This document shows positions 36,614 through 44,826 of a stretch of 64,000 bases of DNA, one piece after another. This stretch comes from Pacificispira sp033344895 (GTDB lineage: Bacteria; Pseudomonadota; Alphaproteobacteria; UBA8366; Aestuariispiraceae). The DNA is taken from positions 4,464,001 to 4,528,000 of the forward strand of contig OZ245920.1 in assembly GCA_965229685.1 (NCBI GenBank), in the 5' to 3' direction. Under the pieces are notes generated by a model. The model was given only the letters and a program-made list of their open reading frames with translations, had not been told where the DNA came from and did not search any database. The position numbers and the translations under genes were made by a program. Every line of letters begins with the position of its first letter. The first letter of the stretch is position 1.

Positions 36614-37072
36614 ATGACGGAAAACTTCCTGCTGGACGGCACCCGGCGCTGGGCCGAGGCATTTGCCAGCCCGATGCCGGAGGGCATCGAACCGCTCCTC
36701 GCGCTGGCGGCGCCGGATATCCGTTTCACCGATCCGTTCAGTGATGTGACCGGCAGGGAAGGGCTGAGGGCGGTACTGGTGGATATGTCCGAACGGTGCA
36801 CGCAGGCGCGCTTCGACATTCTGGACGTCGCCGCTTCGCAGCGCGCCGGCTACATCCGCTGGCACTTCCGGTTTGTGCCCAGGGGGCGGGACGGCAAGGC
36901 GTGGGAGTTTCAGGGAATGAGTGAAATTCTCTTCGCTGACGACAGGTTGGTGCGCCACCATCTGGACCACTGGGACAGCGCATCGCAGCTCTATGCCAGG
37001 CTGCCCGTGCTGGGCTGGCCGGTGCGCCGGATGCGCGCCGCCCTGGCGGTCACTACTCCGCCGCCTGAGTAA
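36614..37072 (+). CDS. Nuclear transport factor 2-like (SnoaL-type) protein
   Basis: The 152-residue protein has the NTF2-like pattern: LLALAAPDIRFTDPFSDVTG near the N-terminus, then strands FDILDVAASQRAGYIRWHFRF and the end segment LVRHHLDHWDSASQLY. Such cone-shaped folds bind small hydrophobic ligands or act as isomerases or hydrolases. It belongs to the plus-strand stress operon and its last 20 bp overlap the end of the convergent DUF3833 gene. The specific role is unknown. Confidence 0.8.
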   Translation: MTENFLLDGTRRWAEAFASPMPEGIEPLLALAAPDIRFTDPFSDVTGREGLRAVLVDMSERCTQARFDILDVAASQRAGYIRWHFRFVPRGRDGKAWEFQGMSEILFADDRLVRHHLDHWDSASQLYARLPVLGWPVRRMRAALAVTTPPPE

Positions 37073-37646
37073 CCAACGCCTGATCAACTTGCGGCGCGCC
37101 GGCCTGGCTTAACGCGTCGGTCTTGCTGAAAGAGATTACGGCCGTTCCCAGCTCGATCCCCCATTTGGAGATGGTGGCGCGGTTGATGACCGTACCGTTC
37201 GGCTGCAGGAACATCCAGTCATCGAAGACCACCCGCAGGGTTCGGTCCTTCATCTTCAGATCGAACGTGTACTCCCAATGGAAGGCGTTTCCGGCGATCT
37301 GGCCTCGGGCCTTGCCGACAACGCCGTCGGCAGTGCCCTCGTACCGTGTCTCGTCGAGGCGGGTGAGGGTCCAAATGCGGCGTTCCGTTTCGCCGTCGTC
37401 ATAGGTGAAATCTTCCACGAGCGTCAGCTGGTCGCCGTCGACCCGACCCTCGATATCGACAATGAACTGGCGGCGGACATCCCCAAATCGGTCGTAGAAG
37501 ATGCCCGACGCCTCGGTCGTTCCCGCGAAGAAGGTTTCCAGCTCAAATTTCGGTTCTTGGTTCTCGAAATCCGATATTTTCATCCCGCTACATCCCATCA
37601 ATGTCAGCAACGCCAGGATCGCTGCCGTGGATTTTCCAGCTCTCAT
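37053..37646 (-). CDS. DUF3833-family lipoprotein
   Basis: The 197-residue protein has a lipobox (LLTLMGC, Cys-19) followed by MKISDFENQEPKFELETFFA, the DUF3833 signature, with a lipocalin-like strand pattern (EASGIFYDRFGDVRRQF, RTLRVVFDDWMFLQPNGTVI). Function is unknown. DUF3833 genes are regular neighbours of CFA-synthase-like, DUF1365 and FAD-oxidoreductase genes, which suggests a periplasmic role in handling modified lipids. The start overlaps the MFS stop by 4 bp, so it is the last gene of the minus operon. Confidence 0.82.
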   Translation of the reverse strand: MRAGKSTAAILALLTLMGCSGMKISDFENQEPKFELETFFAGTTEASGIFYDRFGDVRRQFIVDIEGRVDGDQLTLVEDFTYDDGETERRIWTLTRLDETRYEGTADGVVGKARGQIAGNAFHWEYTFDLKMKDRTLRVVFDDWMFLQPNGTVINRATISKWGIELGTAVISFSKTDALSQAGAPQVDQALVTQAAE

Positions 37647-38995
37647 TCATCCGACCCTTCAATGCGGACGCGCAGGGCATCCTGTGTCTCGGCGTTGAGC
37701 GGGAACCGCCACATCAGGGCGATCGCCGCCAGCTTGAAAGCAATCGGCACCGCCCCGTAGAGCAACGCCAGGACCAGGGTCCCATCGCCTTCCGGAATTG
37801 CCGACGCATCCGTATCCAGCCCCGCCGCGTCGAGCAGCGGAAAGGCAATTCCCACGGCCAGCGCCAGGGCCAGTTTCGTGGCCATGCCCCACAGGGCGAA
37901 GTACACACCGGTCCGAGCCGGGCCGCCCTGCTGCGCCGTGTCGACATCCACGACATCCGCCTGCATGGATGGCGGCAGGGCCAGGTCGGCGCCCAACGCC
38001 AGACCGGTGCCGATGCACAAGGCCATGTAGGCCACCGAGTCGCCCTGCCCCAGGAAGGGCGCCAGAGCGAACCAGCCGCAGGCCCAGATCATGGCCACAC
38101 ACCAGGTTCGGTGCTTGCCGATCTTTCCCGCCAGCCACAGCCAGAGGGGCAGGCCCGCGATGGCTACAAGGAAATACGTTGAAAGGAAGAGGCCGGATTG
38201 CTCCGGCTGGCCAAGAATCGCACCCACATAGAGAAGAAACAGTGTCGCGGGCAGACCATTGGCGATCCCGTTCAGGATCCAGGCGAACAGGAGCCGGATG
38301 AACGGTTTGTTGCCGGCCATGCGACGCAAACCGTCGCGCCATTCGGACCGTCCGGTTGGGCCGCCGGATCGGACGATGATGGGGTCGGGGAGTAGCAGGA
38401 GCGCGGGTCCCACCGCAAGCGGCAGCCCGATTGCCAGGACAAGTCCAACCGTCGCCAGAGCCTCGGCCCGGGTTTCCGGAGAGCCGGCTGCGGCGACAAG
38501 GCCGCCGGCCACAAGCGTGCCGATCACGACGAAGCCTTCCCGCCATGCGGTGATGCGGTTGCGTTGATTATAGTCGCCGGTGAGCTCCGCGCCCCAGGCC
38601 TGATAGGGCAGCATGACCAGCGTCCAGCCCAGATGCAGAACCATCCCGGCAAACAGCAGATGGAGAAGACCCGCATCCGAGGGGGGGCGGAACAGCATCC
38701 AGCCGCCGATGACCGCCACAGGCAGCCCGATGGCGACCCATAGGCGCCGGCGCCCGTAGCGCCCGCCGATCCGGTCGGACAGGATGCCGACCAGCGGATC
38801 CGTGACGACATCCCACAGCCGCATGGCCAGCACGACCAGCCCGACCAGCCCCAGCCCGAGGCCAAGGTCGACGGCGTAAAAATTGGGGATATGGATATAG
38901 AGCGGCAGCGTGACCGCCGCGAGCGGCAATCCCGGCAGACCATAGAGTACGAGGGTGCGAAGCCCGATTGTCGGGCCGCCTTCTCCGGACGACAT
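37643..38995 (-). CDS. MFS transporter, GPH/MFS_2 type
   Basis: The 450-residue protein has twelve predicted membrane spans. It begins LVLYGLPGLPLAAVTLPLYI and has the GPH-type loop MRLWDVVTDPLVGILSDRIG followed by RYGRRRLW. This family covers cation symporters for sugars and also lipid transporters. It lies 15 bp after the CFA-like gene in the operon. In RpoE/ChrR-type clusters an MFS_2 gene of this kind is common and may move the modified lipid or its precursor (inference). Confidence 0.85.
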   Translation of the reverse strand: MSSGEGGPTIGLRTLVLYGLPGLPLAAVTLPLYIHIPNFYAVDLGLGLGLVGLVVLAMRLWDVVTDPLVGILSDRIGGRYGRRRLWVAIGLPVAVIGGWMLFRPPSDAGLLHLLFAGMVLHLGWTLVMLPYQAWGAELTGDYNQRNRITAWREGFVVIGTLVAGGLVAAAGSPETRAEALATVGLVLAIGLPLAVGPALLLLPDPIIVRSGGPTGRSEWRDGLRRMAGNKPFIRLLFAWILNGIANGLPATLFLLYVGAILGQPEQSGLFLSTYFLVAIAGLPLWLWLAGKIGKHRTWCVAMIWACGWFALAPFLGQGDSVAYMALCIGTGLALGADLALPPSMQADVVDVDTAQQGGPARTGVYFALWGMATKLALALAVGIAFPLLDAAGLDTDASAIPEGDGTLVLALLYGAVPIAFKLAAIALMWRFPLNAETQDALRVRIEGSDE

Positions 38996-39010
38996 CGCGC
39001 GGTCTCCCGG

Positions 39011-40249
39011 TCAGGCGCGGGCCAGGGTCACGCGTTTGACATCGATATTGTCGGCGCGGAATCCAGCCTCGCAATAGGCCAGATAGTACTCCCACATGCG
39101 CTTGAACCGGGTGTCGAAACCCTGCTCGCGGATATCCTGCCACGCGTCCTGGAAGCGGATGTTCCATTCCGCCAACGTTCGGGCATAGGACAGCCCGAAG
39201 CCCTCGCTGGATACCTGCCGCAGACCGGATTGCTCCGCACATTTCCGCAGCACGGTGGGGGAAGGCAGCATGCCGCCCGGGAAGATGTAGCGCTGAATGA
39301 AGTCGGGACGGCGCCGGTAATTGTCGAAATGCTTCTCGCCGATCGAGATGATCTGCAGGGCCGCCCGTCCACCATCGACCAGCCGTTCGCGCAACGTGTC
39401 GAAAAAGACCGGCCAGTACTTCTCTCCAACCGCCTCGAACATCTCGATGGAAGCGATGCCGTCGAACTTGCCTTCCAGATCCCGGTAGTCGATCAGGCGG
39501 ATATCGACCTTCTCGTTCAACCCCTCCCGCTGCATCCGGGCCTTCGCGTAATCGTGTTGTTCGCGCGAAATCGTGATGCCGGTGACATGCGCCCCGCGCT
39601 CCTTGGCGACTCGCTCCGCGAATCCGCCCCAGCCGCATCCGATTTCGAGAATCCGCGCTTCCGGTCCCAGATCCAGACGATCCGCCAGCAGATCGTATTT
39701 GAGTGCCTGGGCGCTGCTGAGGTCCGGTGCGCGGTCGGCATACTGGGCCGAAGAGTATGTCATGCTGGGATCGAGCCAGCGCTCGTAGAAATCGTTCCCG
39801 AGATCGTAGTGATGCGCAATATTGCGGCGGCTGCCTTCCCGGGAATTGCCGTTGAAGCGGTTGTGGACCAGCCGGTTGAACGCCCGATAAATCGCACTGC
39901 CGTTCAACGTGTCGTCCAGTGCCTCGTAATTCATGGCGCCGACGGTCAGGAAATCCGCCAGATTGGGACTGTCCCAATCCCCGTCCATATAGCTCTCACC
40001 CAGACCGACATTGCCGCCCAGTATCATGCGTCGGATGAACCGGTTGTTGCGGATGAAGAGACGGCCGACCGGGCCCGGCGCCTGACCGCCGAACCGGCGC
40101 GTGACGCCTTCGGGCACCGTGATTTCGAACGTTCCGAAGCGAATGCGCTCGGCAATCGCGAAGGTCAGTCTGCTGGCCAGGGAAAGCCGGCCGGAGCCAT
40201 TATCGGTTTCCATATCCGTAAAGGCCGTGCTGCGGTCGATATGCGTCAT
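39011..40249 (-). CDS. Cyclopropane-fatty-acyl-phospholipid synthase family methyltransferase
   Basis: The protein of about 412 residues has the SAM-binding motif ILEIGCGWGGFAERVA, then GITISREQHDYAKARM, IEMFEAVGEKYW and the C-terminal FPGGMLPSPTVL segment. These enzymes add a one-carbon unit from SAM to double bonds of membrane phospholipid acyl chains. In Rhodobacter a relative in the RpoE/ChrR regulon (UfaM) makes the methylated fatty acids on the way to furan lipids. I chose the ATG at 40249 just after the upstream stop; earlier in-frame starts would overlap the DUF1365 gene. The precise product here is inferred. Confidence 0.88.
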   Translation of the reverse strand: MTHIDRSTAFTDMETDNGSGRLSLASRLTFAIAERIRFGTFEITVPEGVTRRFGGQAPGPVGRLFIRNNRFIRRMILGGNVGLGESYMDGDWDSPNLADFLTVGAMNYEALDDTLNGSAIYRAFNRLVHNRFNGNSREGSRRNIAHHYDLGNDFYERWLDPSMTYSSAQYADRAPDLSSAQALKYDLLADRLDLGPEARILEIGCGWGGFAERVAKERGAHVTGITISREQHDYAKARMQREGLNEKVDIRLIDYRDLEGKFDGIASIEMFEAVGEKYWPVFFDTLRERLVDGGRAALQIISIGEKHFDNYRRRPDFIQRYIFPGGMLPSPTVLRKCAEQSGLRQVSSEGFGLSYARTLAEWNIRFQDAWQDIREQGFDTRFKRMWEYYLAYCEAGFRADNIDVKRVTLARA

Positions 40250-40292
40250 GGGATCACCAGGATGTTTCGCTGTCAATTGACTCGGGGACCTG

Positions 40293-41066
40293 TCATCGCG
40301 TGACATGTTGCGCGGGACGGGGCGGTTTGGAATGGAAACGCGCACCCTTCAGCCAGAGCCGCAGGGCCTCCCAATGAATTCCGGCAAAGACCTTTGCCGT
40401 CATCAACGGATGACGTGCGATAGCGGTGGCAATGGCGCCGTCTGTCATGGCGCGGCCGCGGCCGGTATGCCGGGCGACCAGAAGTGGCGAGTCGGATGCA
40501 TCGGACTGGCGGATCTGCACGGCCAGCTTCCCGTCCGGCGGACGCACGGCGAAACGATACCGGCAATCCATCCCGATAAAGGGGGAGACGTGAAACACCT
40601 TGCGGGTTTCCTGATGCACGACATCCGATCCCGGCCCGTCGACGGGGATCAGGTAGCCGTGGGATTCGCCGAAAGTGTTCGATACCTCGTACAGGATTGC
40701 GCGCAGGACCTCGTCCCGATCATAACAGAAATGCAGCGACAGCGGATTGAACGCATAGCCCCAGAGGCGCGGGAATGTAAGCAGTCGAAGCGGACCGCCC
40801 TGCAGGTCGATGCCTTGAGCCGATAACGAGGCTTCGACCCAGGACCGAATCGTCGATCCGTCGCGATGACCGTAGTCGCGGTCGTGAATGCTGACCGGCG
40901 CCCAGCGATTGTGACCGAAGAGCGAAAGGTCGCGGCCCATGTCCGGCAATCGGTCCGGGTCGACCAGCACCGAAAAGACCGAATAGGTCAGTTCGTGCGT
41001 GACCGGCTTCAGGCGCTTGTGCATCACCTTGCCGAAATAGAGGGTCGCGTCCGGAATGGCGGTCAT
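40293..41066 (-). CDS. DUF1365-family protein
   Basis: The 257-residue protein starts LYFGKVMHKRLKPVTHELTY and contains LLTFPRLWGYAFNPLSLHFC, which identify DUF1365. Its biochemical role is not established; it occurs nearly always with an FAD-dependent oxidoreductase and a CFA-synthase-like enzyme, as here, and is thought to serve in modifying unsaturated fatty acids. The start overlaps the stop of the FAD oxidoreductase gene by 4 bp, so the two are translationally coupled. Confidence 0.9.
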   Translation of the reverse strand: MTAIPDATLYFGKVMHKRLKPVTHELTYSVFSVLVDPDRLPDMGRDLSLFGHNRWAPVSIHDRDYGHRDGSTIRSWVEASLSAQGIDLQGGPLRLLTFPRLWGYAFNPLSLHFCYDRDEVLRAILYEVSNTFGESHGYLIPVDGPGSDVVHQETRKVFHVSPFIGMDCRYRFAVRPPDGKLAVQIRQSDASDSPLLVARHTGRGRAMTDGAIATAIARHPLMTAKVFAGIHWEALRLWLKGARFHSKPPRPAQHVTR

Positions 41067-42421
41067 GCTGCGGCCTCAATGATGTCTCGAACTGCCGTTC
41101 CGCCCAGCGGATCGGCGCTGCGCGAGACCGCGCGCATCGCATGGACCGGATGATGACCCCAGGGAGCATCGACGCCCAAGGCGCGGGCGACGGCCACTGC
41201 GGATCCCAAACCGTCTTCGTGGAACCCGTAACCGCAATAGCTGCCGCAGTACCACACGCCGCCGCTACCCTGGATGTCGGGCAGGCGGGTTTGGGCGGCC
41301 ATGGCGCCGTGATCGAAGACCGGGTGGTCGTAGTCGAACTCCCTCACGATGTGGTCCGCCCGGACCTCCTGAATGGGGTTCAGGGTCACGAAAAGCGGAC
41401 GCGCCGGGTCGAGGGACTGCAGATTGTTCATCCAGTAGGTGACGGAAACGCGGCTCTCGTCCTGTGCACCGCCGCGTTCCGTCAGATAGTTCCAGCTGGA
41501 CCAGACCCTGCGGCGCAGCGGCATCTGGCCGGGATCGCTATGCAGGACGGCACGGTTCCGCTGGTAGCCGAAACTGGACAGGATCGACTGTTCCTGTGCC
41601 GATTGTCCCTCCAGCAGGGCGGCTGCCTCGTCCCCGTGACAGGCGAAGACGACGCGGTCATAGACTGCCTGAGACCCATCCTGAAGATGCACGGTCACGC
41701 CGTTCGGACCGCGTCGCACGGCGCGGACTCCGCAACCGGTGCAGATGTCCCGCCGCAGGTCGGCGCGCAGTCGGGAAACATAGCTTCGACTGCCGTTCCT
41801 GACGGTCCACCATTGCGGCCGGTCGTTGACCTGAAGCAGCCCGTGATTGTCGAAGAAGCGGATGAAACTGGCGGCGGGGAAGGCGCCCATCGTGCTGACC
41901 GGACAGGACCAGATGGCGGCCGCCATCGGCAGAAGGTGGTCGTCGATGAAGCTTTGGGAATAGCCGTCGCGTTTCAGCAGATCGTCCAGCGTCAGGGCGG
42001 CACATCCTTCGTCGGCCAGCAGATCGGGTGCTGCCTTGTAGAAGCGCAGGATGTCCCGGACCATGCGCAGGAACCGGGGGGAGACGATGTTCCGCTTCTG
42101 CGCGAACAGGCTACGCAGATCGCTGCCGCCATACTCCAGGCGACCCTGATCCGCGGATACCGCAAAGGACATGTCGGTCTTGATACGCTCGACGCCCAGC
42201 GTGTCCAGCAGGCCGATGAGATTCGGGTAGGTTCGTTCATTGTAGACGATGAAGCCGGTGTCGACCGGTATCGACCCGCCGTCCTGCGTCGGGGCGTCCA
42301 CGGTGTTGGAATGTCCGCCGGCATAGCCGTTGCGCTCATAAACCGTAACGTCATGCTGCCGGTTCAGGAGCCAGGCCGATCCAAGGCCCGCAACGCCACT
42401 GCCGATTACCGCGATTTTCAT
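41063..42421 (-). CDS. FAD-dependent oxidoreductase (amine-oxidase fold), lipid-modifying
   Basis: The 452-residue flavoprotein has the N-terminal dinucleotide-binding motif IAVIGSGVAGLGSAWLLNRQ and ERNGYAGGHSNTV, the substrate-side segment MAAAIWSCPVSTMGAFPA, and a C-terminal FAD segment YCGSYCGYGFHEDGLGSAVA. This is the oxidase that accompanies DUF1365 and CFA-like genes; in Rhodobacter a flavoprotein in the same setting (UfaD) desaturates methylated fatty acids toward furan fatty acids. The start is 3 bp after the photolyase stop. Confidence 0.88.
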   Translation of the reverse strand: MKIAVIGSGVAGLGSAWLLNRQHDVTVYERNGYAGGHSNTVDAPTQDGGSIPVDTGFIVYNERTYPNLIGLLDTLGVERIKTDMSFAVSADQGRLEYGGSDLRSLFAQKRNIVSPRFLRMVRDILRFYKAAPDLLADEGCAALTLDDLLKRDGYSQSFIDDHLLPMAAAIWSCPVSTMGAFPAASFIRFFDNHGLLQVNDRPQWWTVRNGSRSYVSRLRADLRRDICTGCGVRAVRRGPNGVTVHLQDGSQAVYDRVVFACHGDEAAALLEGQSAQEQSILSSFGYQRNRAVLHSDPGQMPLRRRVWSSWNYLTERGGAQDESRVSVTYWMNNLQSLDPARPLFVTLNPIQEVRADHIVREFDYDHPVFDHGAMAAQTRLPDIQGSGGVWYCGSYCGYGFHEDGLGSAVAVARALGVDAPWGHHPVHAMRAVSRSADPLGGTAVRDIIEAAA

Positions 42422-42424
42422 GTT

Positions 42425-43873
42425 TCAGGCCGCCCCCTTGATTTCATCATATGCACTCAACGCCCTCTCCCGCGCACGCTTGTGTTCGACAATCGGCTTT
42501 GGATAGGTCCGGCCCAGATCGATGCCGGCCTCGTCCAGAACGCTGTCGGGCGCGGTCCAGGGCTCATTCAGGTATTTGTCCGGCAGCGCAGCGATCTCCG
42601 GGATCCAGCGCCGGATATAGGTCCCGTCGGGGTCGAACTTTTCGCCCTGTCCGATCGGGTTGAAGATTCGGAAATAGGGGGCGGCGTCGGCGCCGCAGCC
42701 CGCGACCCATTGCCAGTTCGCAACATTGTTGGCCAGGTCCGCATCCACCAGCGTGTCGCGGAACCATGCCTCGCCGTGCCGCCAATCGATCAAGAGGTGC
42801 TTCACCAGGAAGGACGCCGCGACCATCCGCACACGATTGTGTATGAAACCGGTATGCCAGAGCTCCCGCATGCCGGCGTCGACCATCGGATAGCCGGTCC
42901 GGCCTTTCTGCCAGCGTTTCAGCGCGTCCTCATTGTCCAGCCAGGGAAAGGCGTCGAATTTTTCATTGTAGTTCCGCACCGGCATTTCCGGATTGTGGAA
43001 CAGCAGGTTGTGGTTGAAGTCCCGCCAGCCGATTTCACGCAGGAAAGACCAGATTCCGGACTCGGCCTGGCCGCCCTCGCGGTGGGCCGCGTCGCGGGCA
43101 ATGTGCCAGATTTCCCGGGGGCTGAGTTCACCGAAGGCCAGATGCGGGCTGAGGCGTGACGTGCCGTCCAGGTCGGGACGGTTCCGCCTGTCGCCATATC
43201 GGGCGACAGAGGATTCCAGAAAATCCGACAGCCGCGCGCGTGCCCCGGACTCACCCGGCGACCAGCTTTCCTGAAGGCCGCCGGACCAATCCGGCTTGGT
43301 CGGCAGCAGCGACCAGTCTTCCAGGTCGTCCCCGGACCTGTCTGTGGGCAGGCCTGGTAGAACGTCCGGCGCCGCGACCGGCCTGGGCGGGTCGCCCATG
43401 GCGCAAAGGGCCTTCCAGAAAGGCGTGAAGACGCCATAGGCTCCGCCAGCCTTGGTCTTGACCTCCAACGGTTCGCGCAGCAGCGAGCCGTTGAAGCTTT
43501 CGACGTAGAATCCGCGATCCTTCAGATCGGTTTTCAGGTTCATGTCGCGGGCGACCGCTTCGGGCTCGTAGCATCGGTTCCAGAAAACGGCTTCGATGTC
43601 GAATTCCCTGCAAAGGTCGGGAATGATCGTGGGGGGCTCGCCCGATTTCAGGATGAACGTTCCGCCACGCGCAGCGATGTCGTCCGCCAGTGCTGCAAGA
43701 CTGTGGTGAAGCCACCAGGCGGCGGCCCCGCCGACCGGAAGGGCACCGCTTGTCGCCTCATCGCGAATGAACACGCAGACCACGGGTCCACCGCGCGCAA
43801 TGGCGGCCTGAAGAGCAGGGTTGTCAGAGAGGCGCAGGTCCTTGCGAAACCATACGAGGCTTGGGCCGGTCAT
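42425..43873 (-). CDS. phr: CPD deoxyribodipyrimidine photolyase
   Basis: The protein of about 482 residues opens SLVWFRKDLRLSDNPALQAA, the antenna-chromophore domain of class I photolyases. The FAD pocket is visible in TSRLSPHLAFGELSPREIWH, GYPMVDAGMRELWHTGFIHN, then NRVRMVAASFLVKHLLIDW and the electron-transfer tryptophans near DTLVDADLANNVANWQWVAG. It reverses cyclobutane pyrimidine dimers with blue light. The ATG at 43873 has a GGAAAG ribosome-binding site 5 bp upstream; a GTG two codons earlier is possible. It is the first gene of the six-gene minus operon. Confidence 0.94.
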   Translation of the reverse strand: MTGPSLVWFRKDLRLSDNPALQAAIARGGPVVCVFIRDEATSGALPVGGAAAWWLHHSLAALADDIAARGGTFILKSGEPPTIIPDLCREFDIEAVFWNRCYEPEAVARDMNLKTDLKDRGFYVESFNGSLLREPLEVKTKAGGAYGVFTPFWKALCAMGDPPRPVAAPDVLPGLPTDRSGDDLEDWSLLPTKPDWSGGLQESWSPGESGARARLSDFLESSVARYGDRRNRPDLDGTSRLSPHLAFGELSPREIWHIARDAAHREGGQAESGIWSFLREIGWRDFNHNLLFHNPEMPVRNYNEKFDAFPWLDNEDALKRWQKGRTGYPMVDAGMRELWHTGFIHNRVRMVAASFLVKHLLIDWRHGEAWFRDTLVDADLANNVANWQWVAGCGADAAPYFRIFNPIGQGEKFDPDGTYIRRWIPEIAALPDKYLNEPWTAPDSVLDEAGIDLGRTYPKPIVEHKRARERALSAYDEIKGAA

Positions 43874-43933
43874 ATACACTTTCCAAACGGGCTTACCGAA
43901 CGATGTGTCGGCGAGATTTTTTCATCACACTAA

Positions 43934-43964
43934 TCGGTACGCGCGGGCGCCGCATTTTGGATTA
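43934..43964 (-). promoter_or_regulatory. Weak RpoE-like promoter candidate before the CPD photolyase operon
   Basis: On the minus strand TAATCC (43964-43959), 19 bp, TACCGA (43939-43934). It differs from the plus-strand site at 43998 by one -35 base, one -10 base and one base of spacing. It would start transcription about 55 nt before the photolyase ATG. Confidence 0.3.
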
Positions 43965-43997
43965 CGACGCCACCGGCAATTTTTTTGATCATTTCGG

Positions 43998-44027
43998 TGA
44001 TCCGGCTCAGATCGGGCGGCGTATCGA
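43998..44027 (+). promoter_or_regulatory. RpoE(ChrR)-like promoter with no gene after it
   Basis: TGATCC (43998-44003), 18 bp, TATCGA (44022-44027). The layout is identical to the site at 33595-33624. It points rightward, away from the photolyase operon, into a region whose only annotated gene is on the opposite strand. The next 100 nt fold into three hairpins ending in a terminator-like stem. Confidence 0.55.
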
Positions 44028-44033
44028 GTGTAC

Positions 44034-44131
44034 GAACCGGTTCGACCGGTCGTCTACGGTAGACCCCTCCCCCCCACATCTACCGATGGCAGGAGCGGGC
44101 CGGAATCGAGAGATTTCGGCCCGTTTCCGTT
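44034..44131 (+). ncRNA. Candidate stress-induced small RNA with a C-rich loop
   Basis: No protein gene fits this stretch. It contains hairpin 1, ACCGG/CCGGT with a TTCGA loop (44036-44050). Hairpin 2 has a perfect 7-bp stem CGGTAGA/TCTACCG (44057-44063, 44079-44085) and a 15-nt loop CCCCTCCCCCCCACA. Hairpin 3 is a 12-bp terminator-like stem (44096-44123) followed by TTTCCGTT. The loop is complementary to GGAGG-type Shine-Dalgarno sequences, as in C-rich-loop alphaproteobacterial sRNAs such as GsrN and the CcsR group. The upstream promoter resembles RpoE/ChrR sites. The 5' end is a guess. It was deduced from structure and context only. Confidence 0.5.
44096..44131 (+). terminator. Terminator hairpin of the candidate sRNA
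   Basis: A 12-bp stem (CGGGCCGGAATC with GATTTCGGCCCG, one G-U pair) and a GAGA loop, followed on the plus strand by TTTCCGTT. On the minus strand the sequence after the stem is not T-rich, so it is better suited to terminate rightward transcription than the pdeM transcript that ends here. Confidence 0.6.
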
Positions 44132-44820
44132 CAGGCAACCTTTCGCAGACGGGATCGTGGGACCCGAAGGACACCGCGCCGCATGGTAAGGTGGACACAA
44201 AATCCCTTTGGAAAGAGATCGGCTATGGCCGGATTCCAGACGGACAGACCCCCGGTATAGGCGCCGAACGACGGCAGGATCAGGCGCCGGGCATCCTCGA
44301 CGAAACACCGCGCGGACAGGCGTCTGGCGCGGGTCTCAATCGACGCCTTGGGGTGAAAGTGGCCGGAAACCTCCCCGGCGCCGGCCTGCGGTACTGCTTC
44401 GTGCCGAAACACCAGTGGCCCGTCGACCAGTTCTTCCTGGACGGTGCCGCCCAATTCCGCGGGCGGGGCGGGGTCGTGATTGCCCGCAATCCAGATCCAT
44501 TCCGTGGATTGGGTCAGATCGGAAAGGCAATTGCGATCCTGCGCGGTCAGTCGCCGCGCCGCGTCGCTGTCGTGAAAGCTGTCACCAAGGCAGATGACCC
44601 GGCGCGGCCTTGCCGCTGCGATGGCTTCGCGCAACGCCGTCAGGGTGGCACGGCTGTCATAGGGCGGCAGCATCTGGCCGGTGACCGATGCATAGGCGGA
44701 GCCCTTTTCAAGGTGAAGGTCGGCAACGATCAGCGTGTCGCGATCCGGCCAGTACAGGGCACCGTCGGACCGGGCATGCAGACGCGCACCATTCAGGAGA
44801 ATCGGGCTTTCCACGGACAT
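44131..44820 (-). CDS. pdeM: Ligase-associated DNA damage response endonuclease PdeM
   Basis: The 229-residue metallophosphoesterase has the motifs TLIVADLHLEKGSAYA, VICLGDSFHD, AGNHD and SGHFHPKASI, matching the PdeM family that is encoded next to a Lhr-like helicase and, usually, an ATP-dependent DNA ligase. It is a DNA-repair nuclease. The gene starts 6 bp after the helicase stop. Its 3' end overlaps the terminator of the proposed sRNA on the other strand. Confidence 0.9.
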   Translation of the reverse strand: MSVESPILLNGARLHARSDGALYWPDRDTLIVADLHLEKGSAYASVTGQMLPPYDSRATLTALREAIAAARPRRVICLGDSFHDSDAARRLTAQDRNCLSDLTQSTEWIWIAGNHDPAPPAELGGTVQEELVDGPLVFRHEAVPQAGAGEVSGHFHPKASIETRARRLSARCFVEDARRLILPSFGAYTGGLSVWNPAIADLFPKGFCVHLTMRRGVLRVPRSRLRKVA

Positions 44821-44826
44821 GGCCCG

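Noticed and set aside
44033..44044. CGAACCGGTTCG palindrome as a transcription-factor operator
   Set aside because: It lies at the start of the proposed sRNA and is better explained as part of its first hairpin, although an operator cannot be ruled out.
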